From Heterohyrax brucei (lineage: Eukaryota; Chordata; Mammalia; Hyracoidea; Procaviidae): a stretch of DNA of 64,000 nucleotides. Of this stretch, positions 11,160 through 22,393 are shown piece after piece (position 1 is the first letter of the stretch; each line of letters opens with the position of its first letter). The translations under genes were made by a program, and so were the position numbers. The notes beneath the pieces are model-generated. The model was given only the letters and a program-made list of their open reading frames with translations. It was not told where the DNA came from and ran no database searches. The stretch covers positions 219,623,323 to 219,687,322 of the forward strand of contig CM053140.1 of the NCBI GenBank assembly GCA_028571685.1. The letters run 5' to 3'.

Positions 11160-11275
11160 AAATGGTAAAGGGATATCGATAGTGCCCATGTTATTCATAG
11201 ACCTGCAGTGAAGATTAATGAGAGACGTTTATGTGTCACTTATCTTTGTGCTTAGCACATAGAAAATGTTCAGTA
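11160..11275 (+). repeat. MIR 3' half, left of U6 insertion
   Basis: Ends in CTTTGTGCTTAGCACATAGAAAATGTTCAGTA, the MIR 3' sequence (GCTTAGCACATAGTAAGCGCTCAATAAATG). The remainder of the MIR resumes at about 11391 after the U6 pseudogene. Confidence 0.55.
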
Positions 11276-11384
11276 GTGCTCACTTCAGCAGCCCATGTAC
11301 TAAAATTGGAATGATACAGAGAAGATTTAGCATGGTCTCTGCACAAGGATGACATAAAAATTCATGAAGCATTACATATTTTTT
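11276..11384 (+). pseudogene. U6 snRNA retropseudogene
   Basis: The segment starts GTGCTCACTTCAGCAG and runs through ACTAAAATTGGAATGATACAG to a T6 end, which is the full length of U6 spliceosomal RNA with roughly a dozen substitutions. Several are C-to-T or G-to-A at former CpGs, for example GTGCTCGC to GTGCTCAC. The ACAGA-box region reads ATACAGAGAAGATTTAGC with an extra T. It is followed by an A-rich tail and flanked by AGAAAATGTTCAGTA (about 11261-11275) and AGAAAACGCTCAATA (about 11394-11408), a diverged TSD. It therefore looks like an L1-mobilised copy, not an active gene. No upstream PSE or TATA is visible. Confidence 0.85.
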
Positions 11385-11390
11385 AAAAAA

Positions 11391-11435
11391 GAAAGAAAAC
11401 GCTCAATAAACATTAGCTGCCATTATTAGGTATCA
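11391..11435 (+). repeat. MIR 3' tip, right of U6 insertion
   Basis: CGCTCAATAAACATTAGCTGCCATTATTA matches the end of MIR and continues the interrupted copy at 11160-11275. Confidence 0.55.
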
Positions 11436-12504
11436 GATCACTTCCTCTCTGAGTGTTAGTTGTAGCATGAGCTTCATGACCATTTAGGGCTGGCAAAGGT
11501 CTTGGTGATCATTTACCCCAGTCTTATTCTATGCCTGAGAAAAACTGTGGTAAGGGCTAAGATGTGACTTGGCCACTGAAAATGGGAATGACCACACTTA
11601 GTTGACAGGCATGCTTAATGGTCAAATATGGTATGTGAAAGCCCTCTGAAACCCTTACACATTAATGAAATTGTGAAATGTCTGTATTGCACGTGAGAAA
11701 TAAAACTCACTTAAATGGTACAAGGCTAACTGGAACCCCCAGTTAACTGCAGTTTTCTTAACCCCTTTGTTTTCCTAAGGGCAACCAGCCCAGTGTCTTG
11801 CATGTCAACTGTGACCCAAAAGGTTCTTTTGATGTTGCTGGGGAAGGTGGCAAGGATGTAAACTCTAAGATACTAGAGTAGGGTAGAGAGTCATCCATAG
11901 CCCTGGGTTGTACTTATTTGTTTGTCTGTCCCTGAATCTTATTTATCTCTGAACCCTTACATTTTGATGGAATAAACAGATGAATCCTATGTTCGTGGAA
12001 GAAATAGAGGGAAATAGTGTTGTTTATTACACATTGCTGGGCAGGTGCACAGATTAATGTCTCAGTCGGAGTATTCCTTCTATACAGATGTCACTCCTGG
12101 AGAGACGCCACCACTCTGTATTGGCCTAAACCACATTATATGCCTCATGTGTATTTTCCTGCCTATTCAACTGGTGATTACATAGTAACTCCCATTACCC
12201 TGACTCATTCTCCTGAGCTTTGCTTTCTTTATCATAGCCCTCTCTGTGTGGTTATCATAGTTTTTTTGAGTAAAAACTAATGTTTCCAGAAGGGAAAACT
12301 ATGCAAGAATCTTGAGTGGCTGCAAAAGAGATATCCCCAGTAGCAACACTCATTTTGATCTGCTCATTAAAATAGAAGAACCCCAGTAATCTGTGGAAAC
12401 ATACCAAATTCTGCTTTTTATCTGTCGGTTTATGCTGGCTGTCTTTCAGAGCCCAAAGTAAGTGTTATCACATTTATAGGACATTCCTGCCCGAAGCAGT
12501 GTAC
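11436..12504. other. Unassigned DNA
   Basis: No coding region recognised. Reading frames of up to 87 residues look random. A weak MIR-like antisense stretch occurs near 11505-11580 (TCTATGCCTGAGAAAAACTG..). Confidence 0.5.
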
Positions 12505-12577
12505 TTTGTTTAAGTTGGCGTAATGGCTCAGAATACAGGTTCAAATCCTGGCTTTACCACTTGGTAGCATATGATCT
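12505..12577 (+). repeat. MIR, 5' half (split by L1)
   Basis: GAATACAGGTTCAAATCCTG then GCTTTACCACTTGGTAGC matches the MIR tRNA-like head (GGGTTCGAATCCCGGCTCTGCCACTTACTAGC). It continues at 19454 after the L1. Confidence 0.75.
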
Positions 12578-12593
12578 TTTTTTTTTTTTTTTA

Positions 12594-13597
12594 TGATGGA
12601 GTGAAAATGTACACTCCCATATCAATTTGCATGTCCACCTATATGCAGCTCCCACTGCTCTCCCTGCCCGGTGACAGCATACTCTTTCTCTCTGCTCCAT
12701 ACATGTCTTATCCTTCCAACAATCTCCTATGCCCTCCTCTCCACCCACTCCCTACCTCCAGTAAGAGGTCAGCAGGACGACATCCTGTAGATGCATAGAA
12801 CCATGAAGCATACACATGATATGGTCACTCTGTGTCACCAAGTCCAATCCATTCCTGTCCAAAGCGTTGACCTCTATTGTGATTTATGGATGGGGCAGCA
12901 TCAGGGCCAGGGGCTATGCTCCAAGGGGAACTCTGAGGCTCCTGGACCATCAATCGTGGTCTTTTAGTGGAGATTTCAGGGTGTATCCCTTTTTATTCTT
13001 GTGTTGCCAGTGAGACTCAACTTTGTGAGCTCCATTGCGGCTGTCACTGGTGGTGGCCAGGCACGATACGGTTCTTTTGGTCACAAGTCGATGTAGTCAC
13101 CCACTCCCATGGGTCTCTCTGTCCTCTGGGTTCTCTTTCCCCCATGTCACTTTGGTTCTTGATGATCATCCATTCCTGCTGAGTTGGGACCATTTGGTGT
13201 ACCTGCAGATGTCAACTTGCCAGCTTTTAAGATGCCAGACGCCACACACCAATGTGGGGTTCAGAAGGCTCTCTTAGCAAAATGCTAGTTGTGCCAGCTG
13301 GACTGGATTTCCCCTGAGAGCATGGTCCCTTGCCCCCCGCCCCAGCTGCTCTGTCCTTGCAATATTAGGTTAAGATGGGAGGCATAATCATGTTGTGTTA
13401 AAGTCTATTGATCTTCTTTCTAAAGTGTACTGTCACAGATTTCACTGAACCAAATTACTATAAACTTTCTAATCTAAACCACCCCCACGCTCTCCCTCCC
13501 TCCCCACCCTTGCAGCCATCAAAGAGTCTTTTATTCTACTCATGAGTCTGTTCTAAAGTTCTTATTTTAGGGATCTCCTACAATGTTTGTGCTTTTG
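12594..13597 (-). other. L1 3'UTR
   Basis: About 1 kb between the ORF2 stop and the A-tail. It is collinear with 62215-63190 and 3450-3955, so it is a defining part of this L1 lineage. Plus-strand frames through it (such as 12967-13182) recur in all three copies simply because the DNA is homologous. No protein is inferred. Confidence 0.75.
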
Positions 13598-16500
13598 TCA
13601 CTTACTACTTTCACTCAATGTAATGTCCTCCAATTGAAACCAGGATATGAGATGTTTCCTCAAATCATTGTTCTTTATCATTGCATAGTGTACCATTGAG
13701 TATATATACCATAGTTTACCTATCCATTCCTCTGTTGTTGGGCATCTGGGTTGATTCCATCTTTTTGCTATTCTGGACTGTGCTACAATAAACATTTGTG
13801 TGCATGTATCAGTTGGTATGAATGGCTTTGATTCTGTAGAATATATTCCAAGCAGTGGAGTTAGTGGGTCAAATAGTATATCCATATCCAGCTTTTTCAG
13901 GAAGTGCCAGATTGCTTTCCAAAGAGTTTGCACCATTTTGCAATCCCATCAACAATGTAGGAGAGTTTCAATTTCTCCACAGCCTCTCCAGCATTTGTTG
14001 TTTTGTGTTTTTTGGTTCATGGCCAACCTTGTTGGGGTGAGATGGCACCTCATTGTAGTTTTAATTTGAATTTCTTTAAAAGCTAGTGATTGTGAGCATG
14101 TGCACATGTATATTTTGACTGCCTGGATCTCCTCTTTAGAGAAGTGTCTGTCCGTCTCCTTTGCCCAGCGCTTAATTGGATGACTTATCTTTTTCTTATT
14201 GATATTCTGTAGCACCTTATAGATTATAGAGATTAGACATCAGTCAGACATACAGTTATTAAATAGTTTTTCCTATTCTGTAGGTGGCCTTTTAATTCTA
14301 TTAATAAAGTTTTTGTATGAGCGAAAGTGTTTGATTCTTAGTAGTCCCCATTGACCTATCTTCTCTTCTGTTTGTAGTTTGTTTGACAGATTCTGAAGTC
14401 TGTCTATGATGTATATTAAAACTTCCCTTGTTGTTCTTACTTTTTCTTGGATGAGCTTTATCATTTTAGGTTTGATATTTAGGTCTTTTATCCAGTTTGA
14501 GTTGGTTTTTGTATAAGGTGTAAGATATGAGTCTTGGTTTCAATTTATTGCAGATGGATATCCCATTTTGCCAGTACCATTTGTTGAAGACATTGTTTTT
14601 ACATCAGTTTAATGTCTTAGGGCCTTTGTCGAATATCAACTGTTCGTAGGAAGATGGTTTCATCTCTGGGGTCTCAGTTCTGTTCCATTGATCTATTTGT
14701 TTCTTTTCGTGCCAGTAGCAGGCACTTTTGACTACTGTGGCAGTGTAATAGGTTCTAAAGTTGGGTAGTGAGAGGGTCCCCCAGAGTGTTCATTTTCTTC
14801 AGTAGTGCTTTACTTATCTAGGGCTTCTTCCCTTTCCAAACAAAGTTGGTGATTTGTTTCTCTCTCTCATTAAAAAATATCACTGTAATTTGTATTGGGA
14901 TTGCATTATATAAGTAGATTGCAATGGGTAAAATAGGCATTCTCACAATGCTAAGTCTTCCTATCCATGAGAAGGGTAGGTTTCTCCATTTATGTAAGTC
15001 TCACTTAGTTTCTTATAGTAAGGTCTCATAGATCTCTTTCTAAAGGTCTGTTATTTCTCTGGTTAGATTTATTCCCAGGTACTTTACCTTCTCAGGGGCT
15101 CTAGTAAATGGTATTGATTTGGTGATTTCTTCCTTAATAATCTCATTTTTGGTATAAAGGAATCCTGCTGATTTACTTATGTTTATCTTGTATCCTGAGA
15201 CTTTGCTGAACTCTTCTATCAGTTTGAGTAGTTTACTTATGGATTCTTTAGGATTCTCTGCATACACATCATATCATCTGCAAATAGGAAAATTTTTACT
15301 TCCTCTTTGCTGAGGCAGATGCCCTTTATTTCTTGGTCTTGTCTAATTGCTCTGTCTAGAACTTCTAGTCCGATGTTGAATAGGAGAGGTAAGAGTGGGC
15401 ATCCTTGTCTAGTTCCCATTCTCAAGGGAAATTGTTTCAGTCGCTCTCCATTTAGGATGATGGAGGGAATTAGCTTTGTATAAGTGACCCTTATTGCATT
15501 GAAAATTTTGCTATCTATTCCTATTTTGCTGAGAGTTTTTAGCATCAATGGGTGTTGGACTTTATCAAATGCCTCTTCTGCATCAATAGACAAAATCAGG
15601 TGATTCTTGTCTTTTGTGTTATTTATGTGGTTGATCACATTAATTGTTTTTCTGATGTTGTACCTGCCTTGCATCCCTAGTGTGGATCCAGTTTGGTCAT
15701 GATTGATTATTTTTTTCAATATGTTGCTGTATTCTATTAGCAAGAATTTTGTTGAAGATTTTTAGTATTGATCTGTAGTTCTCCTTTTTTGTTGTGTGTT
15801 TCCCTGGCTTTGATACCAGGATTATGCTGGCTTCATAGAATGAATTTGGGAGTATCATCCCTTCCTATGCTGTGAAATAGTCTCAGTAGAACTGGTGATA
15901 ACTCTTCTCTAAAAGCTCGGTAGAATTCTGCAGTGAAGCCATCTGGGTCCAGGCTTTTTTTAGTTGGTAGTTTTTGGATGACGTTTTCAATCTCTTCCTT
16001 TGTCATGGGTTTATTAAGTTGTTCTACTTCACCTTGTGATAATTTTGGTAGGTGATTTGAATCAAGGAATTTGTCCATTTCCTCTAGGTTCTCAAATTTG
16101 TTAGAGTACAGTCTTTTATAGTATTCAGCTATGATATTTTTTATTTCTGTTGGATCTGTTATGACAACTCCCCTCTCATTTCTTATTTGGGTTATTTGTT
16201 TCCTTTCCTGTTTTTCTTTAGTAGGTTTAGCCAGTGGTTTGTCCATGTTGTTGATCTTTTCAAAAAAACCAGCTTTTGGTCTGTTCAGTTTTTTCAGTTC
16301 TTTTTCTATTCTCTAATTCATTTAGTTTTGCTCTAATTTTTATGATCTGTTTTCTTCTAGGGCCTGAAAGGTTCCTCTGTTGTTCTTGTTCAAGCTGTAG
16401 GGTTAGTTCTTTGGTTTGGTTTCTTTCTTCCTTCCAGATGTGTGCTTTTATGGAGATAAACTGCTTTTGGCTGTACCCCGTAGATTCTGGTAGAAAGTGT

Positions 16501-17325
16501 TTTCATTCTCACTGGAATCCATAAATTTCTTTATTTCGTCCTTCATTTCTTCTATAACCCATGGCTTTTTGAGCAAGATGTTGTTGAGTTCCCATCTATG
16601 TTTTTTCTGCCATTGAGGTCGACTTTTATGGCTTTATGATCTGAGAAGATGCTTTGCATTAAATCAGTGGTATGAATTTTGTTCAGAATTGCTTTATGTC
16701 CTAACACATGGCCTATTCTGGAGGATGTTCCATGTGCACTGGAGAGGAAGGTGTAGTTGTCTGCTGATGGATAGAAAGTTCAGAATATGTCAATGAGGTC
16801 TCGTTGGTTAATTGTGGCAGTAAGGTCTTCTGTGTGTTTATTGACCGTTTTTCTAGATGACCTGTCCAATATTGAAAGTGGAGTGTTGAAGTCTTCTACC
16901 ATTATTGTGGAGTGATCTATCTCATTTTTGAGTGTAGTCAGTTTTTCTTCGATATATTCAGGTGCTCTAATATTAGGTGCTTAAATATTTAATATTGCTA
17001 AGTCTTGCTTGTGTATTGAAACTTTCAGCAATAAATAGTGTCCATCCTTGTCCACCATGGTGGATTTTACATTAAAGTTGATTTTATCTGAGATCAGAAT
17101 TGCCACACCTGTTTTTCTTTGTTCCTTGTTAGCTTGATATATACTCCTCCATCCTTTAATTTTCAGTTTATTCCTATCTTTAAGTCTAAGGTGAGTTTCT
17201 TGTAGGCAATATATGGATTGGTCATGTCTTTTGATCCAAGATGTTACTCAATGTCACTTTACTGGAGTGTTAAGTCCATTCACATTCAATGTAATTATTG
17301 ATAGCTGTGAGTTCACTGTTGTCAT
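13598..17325 (-). pseudogene. L1 ORF2 (endonuclease / reverse transcriptase), broken
   Basis: The start is taken at 17325, where the sense strand reads ATGACAACAGTGAACTC and leads into 'ITLNVNGLNTP', the conserved endonuclease start. The stop is at 13598-13600. The span of about 3.7 kb equals the usual L1 ORF2 of about 1250-1275 codons. The RT part survives best. Frame 15833-16246 holds '[14 protein letters not shown]', and 15237-15743 holds '[17 protein letters not shown]', '[16 protein letters not shown]' and the catalytic 'FLFADDM'. The C-terminal frames 13949-14215 ('TTMRCHLTPTRLA', 'CWRGCGEIETLLHC') and 13598-13936 ('MFIVAQSRIAKRWNQP') carry the Cys-rich end. At least six frame breaks are visible and the endonuclease part is the most decayed. 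Confidence 0.9.
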
Positions 17326-17751
17326 TGTGATAAATTTATTTTTGTGTTGATGTTTTCTCTGTCCTTATTAATCTGTTCTGGGACATTCTTCTTGTTAGTT
17401 GATTTTTCCCCCTTTTCAGTGTTGGTTTTGTGGTTGCAGAGACTCCTCTATTATGTTTCTTGATTTGATATGTTGCATCTTTATTGTACTTTACGGCTGC
17501 CCCTATGATCTTCCTTAATGAACTATGTATAAGCCCAATTTTAATTACTACCAGTCTTATTAACATCTCCATCTGGAATGACTGTAACGACTGTAGCACA
17601 TCCCTCTTTTCAATATGATGACATCCTAATTTTCATGACATGATTACTGGATCATTTCTTTCACTATTATAGGTTTGATCGAGCTTGGAGCCTTTCCTAA
17701 CTGAGTAGATTTCTGGGTGGTGTGTCCTGTGTTTGCTTCTAAAATGTAAAG

Positions 17752-18676
17752 TTAGTGGTTTTGTTCTTCCAAGCCAAGAGATTCTTTCAGTATTTCTTGT
17801 AGCTTTGGTTTGGTTTTTACAAAGTCTCTGAGTTTCTGTTTATCTGTGAATGTCTTCATTTCATTTTCATGTTTGAAAGATAGTTTTGCAGGGTATATAA
17901 TTATTGGTTGGAAGTTCTTCTCCTTTAAGGCTTTGAATGTGTCATTCCACTGTCTCTGTGCCAGTGTTGTTTCTTCTGAGAAATCCGATGAAAGCCTATA
18001 GGGTTTACCTCTGACTCTTAGCTTTGCTTTGATTCTTGCTGCCTTTAAGAATTTCTGCTTATGTTTCATTTTGTTAAGCTTGATTATAATATATCTTGGC
18101 GTCTTTTGAGATCAGTATTGTGTGGCATTCAATATATATCTTGGATATCTATGTTCTGTTCTTCCATAATTTCTGTGAAGTTTTCTGTCAGCAGCTCAGC
18201 AACAATACTGTCTGTGTTTTCAGATGTCTTGCCTTGTTCAGGAACTCAAAATCATTATTGATTGTTCCTCTTGTTAGAGTCCCACATGCTTCTTCATTTT
18301 TCGTGTTTCTTTTTTCTGATTTCTGCTGGAGTCAGTAGCTCTGTCATCCAAGTCAGAAAGTCTCTTTTCCATTTGTTCCATTCTGTTTTCTTGGCTTTGA
18401 ATTGAATTTTCTATCTCTTTGATTTTGTTCTTGATCTGTTGGATTTCAGAGTACTGGTATTTCATCAGATTGAAAAGCGTGCTTAATTTTTCATTTTGCT
18501 CTGCTGCATTTTGCGTAAGGTCTAGCAGGGTTCTGTAGATAATCCTTTTGTATTCACCTTCTGAGAGTTTCAGAAAGGTTTCTTTGTCTCTTTTTCTGTT
18601 TCTTTTGGGGGCTGTCTGAAGCCATGGGTGATTTCTTCATTAAGCTTTTATCCAGATTTTGTTGCTTTTGGGGCAT
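17752..18676 (-). pseudogene. L1 ORF1 (RNA-binding chaperone), broken
   Basis: The ancestral start is at 18676 (sense ATGCCCCAAAAGCAAC, 'MPQKQQNLDKSLMKKS') and the stop TAA is at 17752-17754 after 'GLEEQNH'. The length of about 308 codons is normal for L1 ORF1. The coiled coil is in frame 18274-18465 ('EIQQIKNKIKEIENSIQSQE' heptads). The RRM and C-terminal domain are in 17752-18069 ('KPYRLSSDFSEETTLAQRQW', 'FTDKQKLRDFVKTKP'). Stops and frameshifts separate the parts. The family protein forms trimers that coat L1 RNA in cytoplasmic RNPs. Confidence 0.9.
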
Positions 18677-19453
18677 CATGTGAGTCAACAAAAGCTGGGA
18701 GAGATGTCATGAGGATGGACCACAGTTGTTTCTCTAGGCTGTCTTAAAATGAAAGGTAAAAGGTACATGACAACTTCTAACATTGGTCAGGTTTTCAGGT
18801 GTACGGGTCCCTCTTTCCAGCTGACAAAGTAAGCACTTCTATATCCAACCCTAGATGTTATAAATTAGTTCAAAATACAGAAAAGCTACTGCCCTGCTGG
18901 CCTCTGCTGCCAGGCTCCAGCTGTAGGTGACACTGTGTGGAATAGAGCTTTTTTTTGCCAGAAAAGTGCTCTTCTCTGGGCAGGAGCTGCCTCCCAGCCT
19001 AGGAATTAGGTCAGCTGAGGCCTCTGTATGAGTATGGCTGCCTCCCAGTGGAACAAGATGGCATCCTGCATGACACCCCCACCTGCCTCAGTACAGGCTA
19101 CTCAATGACGGAGGCGGAAAGAGAGGCCAAATCTGCCAAAGCCAACAGCAGAGCATCTGAGATTAGCTGCTCGTCCAGTCCCAGCTCTGCCAGTCAGCTA
19201 AGACAGAGAAAAAAGAAGTTAAAATGGTGAGCTACCTTCAGCTCGTGAAAGCCAGCCCTCACCAAGGGTGGGGGTCAGCAAGAGAGGAAGTTTTCCATTC
19301 AGCAGTATGAAGTCCAAATTAATAGTCCTATGCTGTGTCCTAGGCCTCACTAGGTATCCAGAAGTCTCCATTTAATTATCAGTTCAGGTCTTGGTTCCCA
19401 GAGGGATTTAGAGAGACGTGTGTTTAGTCTGCTATCTTGACCACACCATCCAA
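18677..19453 (-). promoter_or_regulatory. L1 5'UTR / internal promoter
   Basis: About 780 bp, collinear with 24938-25866 and 39174-39990. At its outer end CAAGATAGC (19431-19439, minus) is a decayed YY1 site. Plus frame 19048-19230 is a shadow. Confidence 0.65.
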
Positions 19454-19600
19454 CATATGATCTTGAGAAAGCTTTTTAACCTCTTGATGCCTATGCAAAA
19501 TGAGATGATAACAGAACTTACCTCACAAAGTTAAAATGAGAAATTAATCAAAACATTTGAAATAGCACTTTCTACATGTAAGCATTCAGTAATTGTTAGG
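19454..19600 (+). repeat. MIR, 3' half (split by L1)
   Basis: TATGATCTTGAGAAAGCTTT then TTAACCTCTTGATGCCTATG and CTTACCTCACAAAGTT match MIR downstream of the point where 12505-12577 stops. Confidence 0.75.
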
Positions 19601-19719
19601 CAGCATCATTATTTTGAATTCCTGTAGTTCTCACTGGCCACTCTAGTTAGATGTTGTTCAGTTCAATTGCTTGACTCTATAAAGGAAGAAACTGAGACCG
19701 ATATGTAAAGTCTAACTGA

Positions 19720-19914
19720 ACTAAACCTATTGCGCCCAGGTGATTCCTACTCATAGTGACTCTACAGGACAGATTGTAACTGCCTCATAGGGTGTCTGAG
19801 GCTTTATAGAAGCAGACTGGCATATCTTCCCCCACGGAGTGACTGATGGGTTCAAACTATTGACTTTTTGGTTCGCAGCTGAATGCATAAGCACTGTGCC
19901 ACCAGAGCTCCTAG
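19720..19914 (-). repeat. AfroSINE, long type
   Basis: Antisense copy with the internal spacer (TTTATAGAAGCAGACTGGCA then ATCTTCCCCCACGG), ending GCACTGTGCCACCAGAGCTCC at its 5' side. Confidence 0.85.
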
Positions 19915-20770
19915 AGAGGTAAAGTAATGGATCCAAAGTCGGTCAATTGGTAGAAAATTTAAATGGAAAGAGGCAAACCCAGATACTAAACCTTTCTCTT
20001 CATCTCTCAGCCAGGCACAAGTGTCTGCTGCTACTTTTCATCAGTGTTTCACATGCTCTTGATCACTCTCTCCATTGTGATTGTCACACTCTTAAAACCA
20101 GCACATGTATGTTCTATCACTTTGTGTCTCTTTATTGCACAGGACAGTGCTATAAACCAGAAGTTGGTATTCAGTCATTAGCTGCTGAATTAATGTTTAA
20201 GAAGCTCTATTTATCTCAGACACCAAGGCTATACGTGTCAGATTCTTGATAAGGTGAAGAGCATAGGTGATGCATGCTAGCTGGTAATAAACATTCTTAG
20301 ATCTTATTATACTAGTAATTTTAGCCCATTTATAATCATTTTAATTGTGAGCAGTGGAATGGGGAGGATGTTTTTGAAGTGGTGACATTTAAGTAGAAAT
20401 TGGATGTGGATTTTGCAGAGATCCTGTGGAAGGAACACTAAAATAAGAGAACTCCATAACCTCCAGGAAAGTGATTCTGAAATTTTAGCAGATCAGAGTC
20501 ATCTGGAGGGCTTGTTGAAACATATAATGCTGGTTTCCAACCTGGAGTTTCTGATTCATAAATTTGGGGTTGGGATCTGAGAATTTACCTTCCTAACAAA
20601 TTTCCAGGAAATGCTCAAACTCCAGGGACCGCACTTTGAGAACCACAGCTCTCATGTCTCTTCCAAATCTGAGAATCTGTGTGACGAAGTGAATTAATTA
20701 ATATGGACCTTATAGCCTTAGCCATTGTGACCTACACATAATGATTAAGTGAGACTGTAAATAAGTTGTA
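19915..20770. other. Unassigned DNA
   Basis: The frame at 19947-20249 (100 residues) resembles no known protein. Around 20465-20690 the words GATTCTGAAATTTTAGCA, TCATCTGGAGGGCTTGTTG and CTCCAGGGACCGCACTTTGAGAACCAC are those of an old interspersed repeat common in mammals; the family was not named. Confidence 0.45.
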
Positions 20771-21470
20771 TCGAAACTGTGATGGTTGGGATTGTGTGTT
20801 ATTTTGGCTGGGCAGTGATTCTGATTGTTGTGTGGCTGTCTACCATTTCCAGTCTGATGTGATTATCCTAATTATTCCCCGTTTTGTGTGTTGTAAATAC
20901 TAATCTCCTGTATGTTAATCAGGCAGGATTAGTATTAGTTGTATCTTGAGTCACAGCCTTGCAAGAGGATGAGACACAGATCTCATTCTTGTTCAAGTCA
21001 TACCCTTGATGTGGTCTATATCTAGTGTATGTGTTAAGTGCTCTGATGGGGCTCGCTCTCTCTCTCTGCACCTGGATCCTGCATCAGGCTGACCTGTGAC
21101 TCTTGGGACTTTAGCCAGTGTCCTCCTGTCTAACCAGCAGATTGAGGGATTCACTAGCTTCTGCATCCCCTTGAGCTAACAGCCTGTTGTCTGATCTGAT
21201 TTACCACTTTTGCAGCCTTGTGGGGCAGCTGATTTGAGTTTGTTGGCCCCTGTGGCCACATGAGTCAGGAGAAGCCTTCATGAATTTGCGACCTCCAGCC
21301 CCCACAACTGCGTGAGCCATTTTCTTCATATGGTTCATGAGTTCTGTGAGGCATTGCAACAAATTACAGAACCCAAAGACAAAAGGGAGAGAACTAATGG
21401 TAGGAGGAGTAGTTTATGTTAGAGATCATGAAAACCTAGACATTTAGGACATCTTTAACCTCTGCCTCAT
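20771..21470 (+). mobile_element. Old LTR-like segment
   Basis: Starts near TGTGATGGTTGGGATTGTGTG and TTATTTTGGCTGGGCAGTGA. It ends with CCAGCCCCCACAACTGCGTGAGCC and GTTCATGAGTTCTGTGAGGC, phrasing typical of the R/U5 part of mammalian ERVL/MaLR-type LTRs. No internal genes are attached, so it would be a solo LTR. The family and exact ends are not established. Confidence 0.4.
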
Positions 21471-22393
21471 AGGGACCAGCTTTGTGGATGATTTTTATGA
21501 AAGAAACTATTTCTTTGGTCTATAGGTGTGATTATACCCTAAGAGTTTATTGGGGTCTGGTTGTCTGCTCTTTAACCAGAACTTAATACAATGTTTGGTC
21601 CATAGTGAATATGCTGTTGTTGTATTTAGGTGCCCTTGAGTTGGTTCTGACTCATAGTGTCCCTATGCACAACCAAATGAAACATTGCCCAGTCCTGTGC
21701 CGTGGTCACAATTATTTTTATGCTTAAGTCTGTCATTGCAGGCATCTTGTCAAGGTCTTGTTTCAGTCCGTCTTGTTCAAGGTTGTCCTATTTTTCACTG
21801 ACCTTCTGCTCTGCCAAGCATGATGTTCTTCTCCAGGGACTGATCCTTCCTAACAATGTGTCCAGAGTACATAAGGCAGAGTGCTTCCAAGGAATACTCT
21901 GGTTGTACCTCTTCCTGAACATATCTGTTTTTTCTTTTGGCAGTCTGTGATACATTCAGTATTCTTCTCCAACACCACAATTCAAAGGCATCAATTCTTC
22001 TATCTTCCTTATTCATTGCATGCGTATGATGTGGTTGAAAATACCATGGCTTGAGTCAGGCACATCTTAGTCTTCAAGTTGACGTCTTTACTTTTCCATA
22101 CTTTTTAAAGAGGTCCTTGCAACAGATTTTCCCAATGCAATGTGTCTTTTGAGTTCTTCACTGCTGATTCCGTGGGTATTGATTGTGGAATAAAGTAAAA
22201 TGAAATCCTTGACAACCTCAATATTTTCTCCATTTATCATGATGTTGCTTACTGATCCAACTATGAGGATTTTTGTTTTGTTGGTGTTGAGATGCAATCT
22301 ATACTGAAGGCTGTGGTGTTTCATCTTCATTAGTATTTCAAATCCTCTTTACTTCCAGCAAGCAGGATTGTGTCTTCTGTGTTACATTGACTA

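Larger units (their letters stand above)
12578..19453 (-). mobile_element. Near full-length L1 LINE (6.9 kb) with TSD
   Basis: In minus-strand sense the order is 5'UTR (19453-18677), ORF1 (18676-17752), a 426-bp spacer, ORF2 (17325-13598), a 3'UTR of about 1 kb and an oligo-A tail (T15 on the plus strand at 12578-12592). The flanking direct repeat CATATGATCTT (12568-12578 and 19454-19464) is a TSD within a MIR, which proves the boundaries. The layout is that of a complete mammalian L1. Both ORFs are broken by stops and frameshifts, so it cannot move. The 5' tip reads GGTCAAGATAGCAGAC, a one-base decay of the usual CAAGATGGC. Confidence 0.9.

Noticed and set aside
11276-11384. Functional U6 snRNA gene
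   Set aside because: Many substitutions, an extra T in the ACAGA region, an A-rich tail and TSD-like flanks all point to a retropseudogene.
13800-14069. Plus-strand frames across the L1
   Set aside because: They mirror ORF2 C-terminal coding on the minus strand; the same happens at 63.4 kb.
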